Origin: Candidatus Zipacnadum vermilionense
GTDB lineage: Bacteria > Armatimonadota > Zipacnadia > Zipacnadales > Zipacnadaceae
Assembly: GCA_029821755.1 (NCBI GenBank)
Contig: JALGSV010000007.1
Span: 124,001-188,000, forward strand
Length of the DNA stretch: 64,000 bases
Reading direction: 5' to 3'
The notes under the pieces are model-generated. The model saw nothing but the letters and a program-made list of their open reading frames with translations. It made no database searches and was not told the DNA's origin. A program made the translations under genes and the position numbers. Positions 8,803 through 16,561 of this stretch are shown here, piece after piece (positions within the stretch are counted from its first letter, which is position 1; each line of letters opens with the position of its first letter).

Positions 8803-8835
8803 GGAACGGCGGGACGGCGGCGGGGGAGAGGGGAA

Positions 8836-9035
8836 CCTCACCCCCCGGCCCCCTCTCCCGCGCCTGCGGCTTGGGAGAGGGGGAGGAGAGGGGATCGGCG
8901 GGGACACCGGTCTGGAGAACGGTGCCACTAGGGTCGGTGTGTTGGCCGTGAGCTAGGGCGGGCGGGAGGCCCGCGCCACGCGGAGGGGAGGCAGGACCTC
9001 GCCACCCCGCACCGGCGAGACGTCGGTGCCACCGG
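8836..9035 (+). repeat. Intergenic repeat cluster
   Basis: It contains a class A copy (8836-8885), an ACACCGGTC/AACGGTGCCAC hairpin (8908-8932), a degenerate GCGGGAGGCCCGC REP ending CCACGCGGA (about 8956-8983) and a CACCGGCGAGACGTCGGTG hairpin ending CCAC (9009-9033). The last one runs directly into the GGAAGGAG ribosome site of the next gene. Confidence 0.75.
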
Positions 9036-9052
9036 AAGGAGTATGGTTGGAT

Positions 9053-9724
9053 ATGGTAGCGGAAGCAGTTTTCTCAACGGGGTTGCTCAGTAGCTATTGC
9101 AGTGAGCAGGACGTACTTGCCTTGCTGGCGGGGTATGACCTGTCACGGCTGGGAGAGACGGTGGTGGTGGAGGAGCGGATGCAACAGCTCCTGCCGGTCA
9201 CCAAGCGGAGCCTGGATACCGCCGTGGGGCATGACTTCCTGTGGCATGGGAACGATACCGTGATCCTGGACGGCAACGGGCGCGATCGGCTGAGCCTGCT
9301 GGAGACGGGGCGGGCGCCACTGGCGGCGGTGCTGGAGCTGATCGTTAACGGGATGGTGGTGCCCGCGGAGGACTATGTGGTGTACCCGCAGCGGGGAGAG
9401 ATCCAACTGCGGCCGGGGCCGGGCGGCGCGGGCGCGAGCCTGGGCGGGCGGTTCCCGGTAGGGCAGCAGAACGTGCAGCTGACCCTGGACTGGGGCTATC
9501 CGCAGGTGCCGGGCGACGTGACACTAGCCCAGGCGAAGCTGACCGCGGCGCAGATCCTGGCGGAAGCGGCCGGAGAGAAGATCAGCGCAGCGGAGGTGCG
9601 GATCGGGGACTACGCCGTACGGTACTCGGCGTCCGGGAAGTACGGGGCGGTGATCGAGGGCCTGGCCCGAGAGGCACAGGCGCTGGTGCGCGGGTACCGG
9701 AGGATGGGGATCAGAGTCGTGTAG
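9053..9724 (+). CDS. Phage head-tail connector-like protein
   Basis: It encodes 223 residues. An N-terminal helical part (YCSEQDVLALLAGYDLSRL) precedes a beta-rich centre (ILDGNGRDRLSLLETGRAPL, VNGMVVPAEDYVVYP, VQLTLDWGYPQVPGDV) and a helix (LAQAKLTAAQILAEAAG). This fits adaptor or connector proteins encoded between capsid and tail genes, but the family call is inferred mainly from position. The ATG at 9053 is 11 nt after GGAAGGAG; a TTG at 9047 with 5-nt spacing is also possible. A REP hairpin ends immediately before the ribosome site. Confidence 0.6.
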   Translation: MVAEAVFSTGLLSSYCSEQDVLALLAGYDLSRLGETVVVEERMQQLLPVTKRSLDTAVGHDFLWHGNDTVILDGNGRDRLSLLETGRAPLAAVLELIVNGMVVPAEDYVVYPQRGEIQLRPGPGGAGASLGGRFPVGQQNVQLTLDWGYPQVPGDVTLAQAKLTAAQILAEAAGEKISAAEVRIGDYAVRYSASGKYGAVIEGLAREAQALVRGYRRMGIRVV

Positions 9725-9745
9725 AGGCGGGAGGCGAGAAGCGCC

Positions 9746-9825
9746 TCCGCGTGGGGCGGGCTTCCAGCCCGCCCTCGGAGGCGCATGTTCACGGGAGGGC
9801 GGGCTGGAAGCCCGCCCCACGCGGA
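9746..9825 (+). repeat. Inverted pair of REPs (BIME-like)
   Basis: TCCGCGTGGGGCGGGCTTCC with its palindromic partner is followed 20 nt later by its inverted copy ending CCCCACGCGGA. The 80-bp unit has the same layout as the pairs flanking the RAYT gene. Its right end overlaps the ribosome site of the next gene. Confidence 0.9.
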
Positions 9826-9839
9826 TGGAGAGACAGAAC

Positions 9840-10379
9840 ATGAGTGACTACCTGTTTGATGAGGTGTTGAATCGGCGGGGGAATGTGACCCGGCCGGTGG
9901 TGGAAGTGGGAGGCGACGGGCTGGCGCGCGAGGCGCGGTATGAGGTCGCGGCGGTGGCTGTGGCGCTGCGGGTGCGGCCGGTGCGGGCGACGGTTGACTA
10001 TGGGTTGCTGGGACGCTGGCCTCAGGCGACGGCGGTGCTGTATATGTGGCCGGGTCAGACGCGGGCGCTGGATCGGGTCGGCGTGGTGCTGAGCGCGACG
10101 GAGCTGGCCGCGGAGGCGGAGGAAGGGGCCACCGAGATCGCGGTGGTGACGGCGGCCGGGATGGAGGCGGGGGCGCGGTTGCATCTGCGGGAAGGGGCGG
10201 CGCTTAGCGAGGTGGTGGTGGAGAGCGTGGAGGGGACGACAGTGACGCTGCGGGAGGCGCTGGACAGGGACTTCGGCACGGGGGCGAGCGTGGAAGTGGT
10301 GGCTAGCTATGAGGTGCTCGGCGGGGAGGACCAGAGCGGGGAAGGGCACCATGTGAGGGTGGCGGCGAGGGAGCGATAG
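9840..10379 (+). CDS. Phage structural protein of unknown role
   Basis: It encodes 179 residues with alternating charged and small hydrophobic stretches and repeated short beta-strand-like segments (REARYEVAAVAVALRVRPVR, EEGATEIAVVTAAGM, ALSEVVVESVEGTTVTLREA). Its place between the connector-like gene and the tail-terminator-like gene suggests head completion or joining. The ATG at 9840 is preceded by GGATGGAGAG; the ATG at 9825 lies inside that ribosome site and is unlikely. I do not recognise the family. Confidence 0.6.
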   Translation: MSDYLFDEVLNRRGNVTRPVVEVGGDGLAREARYEVAAVAVALRVRPVRATVDYGLLGRWPQATAVLYMWPGQTRALDRVGVVLSATELAAEAEEGATEIAVVTAAGMEAGARLHLREGAALSEVVVESVEGTTVTLREALDRDFGTGASVEVVASYEVLGGEDQSGEGHHVRVAARER

Positions 10380-10389
10380 AGGCGGGAGG

Positions 10390-10570
10390 CCTCACCCCCC
10401 AGCCCCCTCTCCCGCGCCTGCGGCTGGGGAGAGGGGGAGCCAGAGGGAGGGGACACCGCTCTGGCGAGCGGTGCCACTGGGGGCAAAGGAACGTACCAGA
10501 GTGGCAGGAGGGGCGGGCGCGGACGCCCGCCACCGCTGCGCAGAGCACAGACTAGAAAGCCTGTGGTACC
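10390..10570 (+). repeat. Intergenic repeat cluster
   Basis: It contains class A (10390-10439, 10 nt after a stop), an ACACCGCTCTGGCGAGCGGTG hairpin ending CCAC (10452-10477), a GGCGGGCG/CGCCCGCC hairpin ending CCAC (about 10510-10534) and a degenerate AGGCT-type hairpin ending GTACCGG (10549-10571). The last runs straight into GGAGGAGAG and the start codon at 10582. Confidence 0.75.
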
Positions 10571-10581
10571 GGAGGAGAGAG

Positions 10582-11253
10582 ATGAGCCAGGGACTACATT
10601 ATGGGGAGATCTGTGAGGCAGTGCGGGGGTTGGTGCGCAGTGGGGTGGCGCTGACGGCGGATGCCGGCGGGAGCGATACGGTCAGCGTGGGGAGTAATCG
10701 GTTGTTTACCGAGGGGCAGGCGGTGGCGCTGGCGGATCAGACGGGGCAGCAGGAAGCCCATACGGTCGCGGAGCTGATGGGGCTGACGCAGGTGCGCCTC
10801 GATAGCGCGGTGAGCGGGGAGTTCCTGGTCAGCCAGGGGGCCGCCCTGCGGCGGGAGCCGGCGGAGTTGGCCGGGCTCAAGTGGATCGGGCAGGGACGGC
10901 CGGAGATCATGCCCCAGCCGCCGGAGACCCGGCTGCCGGCCGTGATCATCGGGCCGGGGCGCATGGAGCAGCCGCCGGCGGCGGGGACCAATAGCGCGCG
11001 GCGGCAGGACTACTACGTCTCGGTCTACTACCTGGAGCAGCCGGTGCCAGGGCAGGTCAGCGGCGTGGACCTGCTGGAGAAGGCCGACGCGCTGTTTGGG
11101 CTGCTCAGCAGCGACCCGTACCTGGGCGGGGCGGCGTGGTATGCGCAGGTGATCCGCGTGGAGCCGGACCCGGAGGCGGTGCGGAAGATGCGGGAGGCGG
11201 GAGCGGAAGTGGTAGGGGTGGAGGTGGAGTTGGTGGCGCAGAGGATGGGTTAG
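10582..11253 (+). CDS. Phage tail terminator-like protein
   Basis: It encodes 223 residues. The C-terminal half (YYVSVYYLEQPVPGQV, LLEKADALFGLLSSDPYLGG, YAQVIRVEPDPEAVRK, VVGVEVELVAQRM) has the pattern of tail-terminator or minor-tail proteins that cap the tail tube: alternating strands, then a helix, then a final strand. The gene directly precedes the tail tube gene, as in siphophages. The start at 10582 has a strong GGAGGAGAG site. The N-terminal 100 residues (SDTVSVGSNRLFTEGQAVAL) look like an added beta domain. Confidence 0.65.
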   Translation: MSQGLHYGEICEAVRGLVRSGVALTADAGGSDTVSVGSNRLFTEGQAVALADQTGQQEAHTVAELMGLTQVRLDSAVSGEFLVSQGAALRREPAELAGLKWIGQGRPEIMPQPPETRLPAVIIGPGRMEQPPAAGTNSARRQDYYVSVYYLEQPVPGQVSGVDLLEKADALFGLLSSDPYLGGAAWYAQVIRVEPDPEAVRKMREAGAEVVGVEVELVAQRMG

Positions 11254-11259
11254 GGGAGG

Positions 11260-11421
11260 CCTCACCCCCCGGCCCCCTCTCCCACGCCTGCGGCTGGGGA
11301 GAGGGGGGAGCAGAGAGGGGGCCGCTTTGGCGAGCGGCACCACGGGGAACGGAGTTCCGTGACGGAACCGAATCCCCCCGCCCTGCAGCAAAGGGAGGCA
11401 GGCCGGGAGCCTGCGCTACGG
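11260..11421 (+). repeat. Intergenic repeat cluster
   Basis: It holds class A (11260-11310, 6 nt after a stop, loop ACGCCTGCGGCT), a GCCGCTTTGGCGAGCGGC hairpin ending CCAC (11320-11343) and an AGGCAGGCCGGGAGCCTGC hairpin ending CTAC (11396-11421). Confidence 0.75.
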
Positions 11422-11455
11422 CGAAATGACCATGTATGTGGAGAGGTGATTGATA

Positions 11456-12358
11456 ATGGCAGTGGCCCTGGGACATGAGGGGGCGTTTGGGTTTGCGTTG
11501 CAGACGACTAAGGGGATGTTCGTGGCGCCGGATAATTGGCTGCCGCTCATGGACGGCGGACGCGGGGCGGCGGATACCGTGGCCCTGCGCAGCAACTACG
11601 TGCCCCTGGATATGGCGGACATGCGGGCCTTCCAGACCGCGTACTACTCCGCCGGCGCGTGGGTGGAAGGCGCGCTGCGCTTTCCGTTGGTGCCGGGGGC
11701 GGTGAGCGACCTGCTGGACTGGATCCAGGCGCGGGACAGCGATAATCAGGGCAAATGGGCGTCGGCAGTGATCGACTGCGTGCACACGGTCAAGAAGATC
11801 ACCGACCTAAAGGTGCGGCGAGCGACCTTCGACTGTGCGCTGGGTAAGCCGGTGATGTGCACGCTGGAAGTGGTAGGGCTGGCGATGGCGACGGGGGTGA
11901 CGCCGACGGCGGTGATGCCGACTGAGCCGCCGTACCTGTTCCGGGAGGCGACGGTGGAACTGGCAACCGGCGGGACGCCGGGGCTGGACGGGAACTGCGA
12001 GCAGCTGCGGATCGTGGTGGACACCTGCCTGGAAGAGGCGGAGAAGGGGATGCGACTGACCCCGTCGAGCGGGCCGCAGGAGCTGTACAACCTGGCGGGC
12101 CTGCGGGCCTGGGGGAGCCTGAACCGGGACTTCGTGGACAGCGCAGTCTACGCCGACTTCGTGGCGGGGACCGAGGCGGCACTGGCCGTGACGCTGCAGC
12201 GGGGAGCGGCGACGGCGGAGATCAGCCTGCCGCGAATGCTGCACGTGGCTGACGGGCTGGGGCTGCCGGGGTCGCACGAGCGACGGATCGTGGAGGAGGT
12301 AGAGTTCCTAGCCCTGGGGAGCGAGGACGGGACGACAGCGCCGGCGGTGCTGGCGTAG
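11456..12358 (+). CDS. Phage tail tube protein
   Basis: It encodes 300 residues. The C-terminal motif (QRGAATAEISLPRMLHVAD then HERRIVEEVEFLALGSEDG) and the LTPSSGPQELYNLAG region match long-tailed phage tail tube proteins that polymerise into the tail lumen. The ATG at 11456 has GGAGAGGTGA 6-7 nt upstream; a TTG two codons earlier would overlap that site. Its presence indicates a siphovirus- or myovirus-like particle, which makes the lack of a recognisable tape measure downstream notable. Confidence 0.75.
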   Translation: MAVALGHEGAFGFALQTTKGMFVAPDNWLPLMDGGRGAADTVALRSNYVPLDMADMRAFQTAYYSAGAWVEGALRFPLVPGAVSDLLDWIQARDSDNQGKWASAVIDCVHTVKKITDLKVRRATFDCALGKPVMCTLEVVGLAMATGVTPTAVMPTEPPYLFREATVELATGGTPGLDGNCEQLRIVVDTCLEEAEKGMRLTPSSGPQELYNLAGLRAWGSLNRDFVDSAVYADFVAGTEAALAVTLQRGAATAEISLPRMLHVADGLGLPGSHERRIVEEVEFLALGSEDGTTAPAVLA

Positions 12359-12433
12359 AGGCGAGTCGCAAGACGCAAGCAGGGGAGCCTGGAGGGCCGG
12401 GCTCTTCTGCTTGGTGGGGGGAGTTGTCAAGGC

Positions 12434-12964
12434 ATGAGGGTGACCGGCGAGAAGCGAGGGAGAGGGTCGGCACGGGGGGAGGAATGGACGGCGGAATGGG
12501 AGTGGGAGGAAAGGTGGACGGTGGAGGAGGACGAGGATGAGAAGGCGATGGACTGGGGGCAGGAAGAGGAAGAGACGGCGGGAGAGGTGCTGCGGGAGGG
12601 GCGGGACTTTCGGAAGCAGGCGGAGCTGAGGCAGAGGCGGGCGGAGACTCGGATCGCCCCACCCCCTGCCCCCTCCCTGCGCACGTTCCGTGCGCTTGGC
12701 AGGGGAGGGAGAGTCCAACCGCAGAGAGGAACGAGGCACGGCCGAGGTGAGAGTCAAGAGGGGGCCCGAGGTACGGAAAGGCTAAGGGAAGCGGCAAGGC
12801 CAGAAGAAGCGCGGAGAGCAGATGAGGGGGAGCACGAGGCGGGCCCGAGAGTGGGGACGGAGGAGAGGCGGGAGGTAGAACCGCGGCGGGTTACCGGTGG
12901 CGTGCAGGAGAGCGTGGCGGAAGAGAGGGAGGAGAGGCGGCGGAGGGTGGAGTGGGTGAGGTAA
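12434..12964 (+). CDS. Highly charged ORF in the tail-chaperone/tape-measure slot
   Basis: The 176-residue Glu/Arg-rich frame lies between the tail tube and the first tail-tip gene. The first 60 residues (EWTAEWEWEERWTVEEDEDE) could be a tail assembly chaperone. A divergent class A repeat (12656-12713) is read through in the middle, after which the sequence is low-complexity Arg/Glu. There is no clear ribosome site. It may be a degraded chaperone or tape-measure remnant, or a chance open frame in GC-rich DNA. Confidence 0.35.
   Translation: MRVTGEKRGRGSARGEEWTAEWEWEERWTVEEDEDEKAMDWGQEEEETAGEVLREGRDFRKQAELRQRRAETRIAPPPAPSLRTFRALGRGGRVQPQRGTRHGRGESQEGARGTERLREAARPEEARRADEGEHEAGPRVGTEERREVEPRRVTGGVQESVAEEREERRRRVEWVR
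12656..12713 (+). repeat. Divergent class A repeat with alternative loop
   Basis: The ends CACCCCCTGCCCCCTCCCTG and GGCAGGGGAGGGAGAG enclose a GCACGTTCCGTGC apical hairpin in place of the common loop. It is inside the charged ORF. Confidence 0.6.
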
Positions 12965-13104
12965 CGGCAGGCAGGACGACAGGCACGGAGGCAGGCGCAG
13001 GGACAGGCACAACGTCAGGGAAGGGAGCGCGGGCTAGAAGGCCCGCGCCACGCGGAGAGAGCTTGCGCCATACGGAACACCGGCGAGAAGCTGGTGCCAC
13101 CGGG
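12964..13104 (+). repeat. Degenerate GGCAGGCAC repeat plus two REP-like hairpins
   Basis: It contains tandem GACAGGCAC-like words (12964-13019), a CGCGGGCTAGAAGGCCCGCG REP ending CCACGCGGA (13023-13056) and a CACCGGCGAGAAGCTGGTG hairpin ending CCAC (13078-13101). The last hairpin is followed at once by GGGAGGGG and the start at 13113. Confidence 0.75.
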
Positions 13105-13112
13105 AGGGGACT

Positions 13113-15947
13113 ATGTCTGACGGAGTGGGTGAAGGCATACAACTGGGGCAGCAGTGGGGGGTGGTGATCAGCCGAGTGGTGAGCGAGGACGGAATCGTGG
13201 AGATCGTGACTCCCCAGGGGCTGGTTACGGGCCATGTCTACCAGGTGCGCGACCTGGATGTGCCGCTGGAAGTGGTGGAGGTGGCGCTGATCGAGGAGCA
13301 GGTGAACGGGACCGGGACCGGGCGGTATGCGCTGATGGTGGATGACCCCTACTGGGGGCGGAGGATTCAGCCGGCGCAGTTTGCCGAGCCTCCCTGGACC
13401 GAGGACTTCGTCATGGGCTACCGGCTGCGCGGAGAGGTGCGGCAGGGGGACGAGCTGGTAGTAACGGCGCCAGTGAGCTTCGAGGTGACGCTGGAGACCG
13501 CTGAGGATGGGGCCGTGCGGTTCTGGGACAGCGAGGAGTACAACAAGCTGATCTGGTCGGGAGAGCTGGAAACGTACGTGTCGGGGCCCGAGGTGACGGC
13601 GCCGGTGGTGACCGACTGGCAGGGGAAGTGGGAGCACATCGTGCCCAAGGGGCACAAGGCACCGTACCAGCGGGAGACGGACCGGCGGGATGACACGGCG
13701 GAGACGGCGCAGGAGCCGCTGCGGCGGTATGTGGAAGAGGTACAGGTGGCCTACCGGGGGCGGCGGGCTGTGGTGGTGGAGGGGGAGGAGGCGCTGATCA
13801 ATATCGACAGCGCGGGGGCGCGGATCACCGCGACGCCGGGGGCGACGGTGCGGGCGGGAGTGATGGAGGACGCGGGGCAGATGTACCTGGTGCCGGCGTC
13901 GGGGGTGGTGGAGATCGGGGGCCTGCCGGAGGGGTGGGTGAGCCTGGCTCAGTTCCAGCGGGCCGGGACGGGGGAGTGGGATCCGCGCTACGGGGCGCCG
14001 CGGGTGCTGCTGCCGGTCCATGAGGACCAGATGGTGGAAGTGGACCTGGGGGAACTGGAGCAGTACCCGGAGGATGGGACCGTGGCCTGCGGACGGGTGT
14101 ACTGGTCGGTGGGGGTGCCGGCGGTGGGGGTGCAGATCGTCATCATCAGCCAGGAGAGCGGGGAGATTGTGGGGACGGCGGCGACCACCGGAGGCACGGG
14201 CTTCTGGAGCGTGGACATCCCGGCGGAAGGGCTGGGCGGCAACCTGTTCATCATGGACCCGAACTGGGGGTCGATGCCGATCTACGGGATGCCGTACTCG
14301 GACGTAGTGCTGGGGGCACGGGCGTACGCCGGGTGGATGGACGAGTTCATGAGTGAGGCCTGGCGGAGGGAATCGCGGGGGCACAAGAACTTCCCGTACG
14401 TGCCGGGGGCGACGGGGGTGGTGGACAACGATACGGGGCAAGTCTACGAGACCGAAGAGTCACCGTACGGCGGGTGGATGACGCAGGAGACGCTGCCGAA
14501 GTGGAAGTGCATCGAGGACCCGGTGGCCCTACTGACGTATGGGCCGCAACTGCGGAGCTACCGGCTGGAGACCGACCATGGAGTGGAGGACCCGGACTTC
14601 CATCTACGAGACCAGTCCTTCAGCGGCTGGGACGATCAGCCCAGCTACTACCGAGCGGCGGGCTACTACCCGGAGAAGAAGATTCTGCTGGGGGGGAAGA
14701 TCAAGTACAACGTGGTGGTGGCCGGGCGGGAGAGGATTGATCACCAGTGGCCGGAGGCGGCGAGAGTGGGGTTGGAGTGGGGTAAGCACGCGGGGTTCGT
14801 GGAGTTGAGGGCGGGAGTGCGCGAGCTGGAAGGCGCGCTTCACGCGGATAGTTGCTGCACTGACTGGCTGTGTCCATACTGTGGCGGGCCGGTGATGCGG
14901 TGGGAGGGCACCTGGTGGGAGCGCGGGTATTGCCAGCATTGCGCTGATACTTGGTATCTTCCCCGGGCGACGGACGGCAGGGGCTTCGCGCAGAGCGTGG
15001 CCCTGGCCTCCCGGCTGGGGGAACGGTGGGAGCACCGGGCGCTGACGCTGACGCCGCAGGGCGGGTTCGCCAATGTGGTGCGCTATCACTGGCGGCCGGA
15101 CCTCTACGAGGAAAGCGAGGAGTACCTGCGCACCGACGGGCCGGGGATGCGGACCAATGCGCCGCGGTGGTGGGCGAAGCATCCGCATGAGGTCCTGGAC
15201 GGGCGGGGCCTGGGGGTGTGGAACGGGGACGTCAACCCACCTTACACGCCGGGGCGGACGCTGGAGGAGTACGGCGGGACGGTGGGCCGGGCACTGGGGT
15301 TGGCGCAATTCAAGCTGGCCTTCCCACCGGAGTGGGTGGCGGGGCAAGAGTTTGCGCTGGAGGTGGACTGCGAGCGGGAGGACGAGGAGATCGAGACGGT
15401 GCTGGTGACGGTGCCGGAAGGGACCGAAGGGCCGAATGAGCTGCATCCGCTGGGGGACGTGATCGCGCTAGCGCCGATGACGAAGCTGCGAGCGGAAGGG
15501 CTGGAGAGTCCGTATGAGACCGTGGGGCTGTACCGGGCGGTGCGGGACATGCGGCTGGTGGGGGCGGCGGCGCCGGGAAGCCGGGCGGTGGTCACGGCGG
15601 ACGTGCCGTACCTGGCAACACCGGAGGGGGTGGAGGTGCAGGGGCTGGCCGCGGCTTTCGTCGCCCTGCAACTGGCGCCGCCGGAGTGCCGGCCGCATAT
15701 CTTTGAGGACGCGGTGGGGCAGCTCTTTCTCTTCCGGACGTGGGAGGGGAATATCGAGATGCGACGGCGGCGATCGGTGTGCCTGCCGTGGGAGGCGCCA
15801 CGGATGATCGTAACGGACGGGGAGAGCGACTACCCATGGGCGATCAAGGATGAGCAGGGGCGGATGATCCTGGTGCGGCAGGTAAGCGGGGGCCTAACCG
15901 TGGTGGCGCACTCGCGGGATGAGGGGAAGACGTGGGAGGAGGTGTGA
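13113..15947 (+). CDS. Large tail/host-recognition protein with zinc ribbon and Asp-box end
   Basis: The product has 944 residues. Around residues 320-375 there is a carboxypeptidase-regulatory-like beta sandwich (GVPAVGVQIVIISQESGEIV, TTGGTGFWSVDIPAEG). A zinc ribbon has C587PYC590 and C607QHC610. The last residues (HSRDEGKTWEEV) form an Asp box of a BNR/sialidase-type propeller. The next ORF is in the same frame, 31 codons downstream, and continues the Asp-box pattern, so this gene probably lost its 3' end. GGGAGGGG precedes the ATG. It is probably a tail-tip or fibre component; the enzyme activity is unknown. Confidence 0.7.
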   Translation: MSDGVGEGIQLGQQWGVVISRVVSEDGIVEIVTPQGLVTGHVYQVRDLDVPLEVVEVALIEEQVNGTGTGRYALMVDDPYWGRRIQPAQFAEPPWTEDFVMGYRLRGEVRQGDELVVTAPVSFEVTLETAEDGAVRFWDSEEYNKLIWSGELETYVSGPEVTAPVVTDWQGKWEHIVPKGHKAPYQRETDRRDDTAETAQEPLRRYVEEVQVAYRGRRAVVVEGEEALINIDSAGARITATPGATVRAGVMEDAGQMYLVPASGVVEIGGLPEGWVSLAQFQRAGTGEWDPRYGAPRVLLPVHEDQMVEVDLGELEQYPEDGTVACGRVYWSVGVPAVGVQIVIISQESGEIVGTAATTGGTGFWSVDIPAEGLGGNLFIMDPNWGSMPIYGMPYSDVVLGARAYAGWMDEFMSEAWRRESRGHKNFPYVPGATGVVDNDTGQVYETEESPYGGWMTQETLPKWKCIEDPVALLTYGPQLRSYRLETDHGVEDPDFHLRDQSFSGWDDQPSYYRAAGYYPEKKILLGGKIKYNVVVAGRERIDHQWPEAARVGLEWGKHAGFVELRAGVRELEGALHADSCCTDWLCPYCGGPVMRWEGTWWERGYCQHCADTWYLPRATDGRGFAQSVALASRLGERWEHRALTLTPQGGFANVVRYHWRPDLYEESEEYLRTDGPGMRTNAPRWWAKHPHEVLDGRGLGVWNGDVNPPYTPGRTLEEYGGTVGRALGLAQFKLAFPPEWVAGQEFALEVDCEREDEEIETVLVTVPEGTEGPNELHPLGDVIALAPMTKLRAEGLESPYETVGLYRAVRDMRLVGAAAPGSRAVVTADVPYLATPEGVEVQGLAAAFVALQLAPPECRPHIFEDAVGQLFLFRTWEGNIEMRRRRSVCLPWEAPRMIVTDGESDYPWAIKDEQGRMILVRQVSGGLTVVAHSRDEGKTWEEV

Positions 15948-15952
15948 GGGCG

Positions 15953-16008
15953 CCTCACCCCCCTGCCCCCTCTCTGGGCGCAGACGCCCTGGGCAGGAGA
16001 GGGGGGAG
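15953..16008 (+). repeat. Class A repeat with alternative loop
   Basis: It starts 5 nt after the stop of the 944-residue protein. The apical part is TGGGCGCAGACGCCCTGGG rather than the common loop. It separates two ORFs that are in the same frame. Confidence 0.85.
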
Positions 16009-16040
16009 GAGAGAGATCGTGGTTCGGGAGGAATCTGACA

Positions 16041-16340
16041 ATGGCTAGTGCGCTGCAGTATCCGATGGCCTTTCACCATAACGGGATCCTGTACCTGATC
16101 GGCTATTACGGGGGGCGGCAGTTGATCCGGCGGAGTGGGGATGGGGGGAAGACCTGGCTGAAGTACCAAGGGGACAGCATCCAGAGCGACATCGCCGAGT
16201 CGGACCCGGAGCGGGTGGCCCTAGTGAAGATGGAGACGCAAGGGGCGCGGCTGGTGGTGGGAGTGCCGCAGACGCCGCACGTGGTGATCTATGTGAGTCG
16301 GGACGATGGCTGGACGTGGGAGAGGGAAGGGGAGGTCTGA
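16041..16340 (+). CDS. Small Asp-box (BNR) protein, probably split from the upstream gene
   Basis: The 99-residue product has two Asp boxes, SGDGGKTW and SRDDGWTW, and strand patterns of a beta-propeller (GILYLIGYYGGRQLIRR; VVIYVSRDDGWTWERE). It is too short for a full propeller. The preceding 944-residue protein ends in an Asp box in the same frame and only one TGA plus a class A repeat lies between them. GGGAGGAA is present upstream of the ATG, so it may be translated separately and complement the larger part. Confidence 0.65.
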   Translation: MASALQYPMAFHHNGILYLIGYYGGRQLIRRSGDGGKTWLKYQGDSIQSDIAESDPERVALVKMETQGARLVVGVPQTPHVVIYVSRDDGWTWEREGEV

Positions 16341-16552
16341 ACGGCAGGCACGACAACAGGCACAGAGGCAGGCACAGAGGCAGGGGGACCGGCGAGGAGT
16401 CTGGGGCACCGGAGGAAGCAGACCCCTGACCGCCCCGCGACGGGCGAGGACGCCCGTCGTACCGGAGAGGGTGCGGGCGGAGGTTGCGCGCGGGGAAGCG
16501 CTTACACTCCGGCCCGACGGGACGGCGGGGGACGTAGCCCCCGCCCTACAGG
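16340..16552 (+). repeat. Intergenic repeat cluster
   Basis: It contains GGCAGGCAC-like tandem words (16340-16384), a GACGGGCGAGGACGCCCGTC hairpin ending GTACCGG (16437-16462) and a GGCGGGGGACGTAGCCCCCGCC hairpin ending CTAC (16520-16548). The last one adjoins the GGGAGAGAGG site of the next gene. Confidence 0.75.
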
Positions 16553-16561
16553 GAGAGAGGT

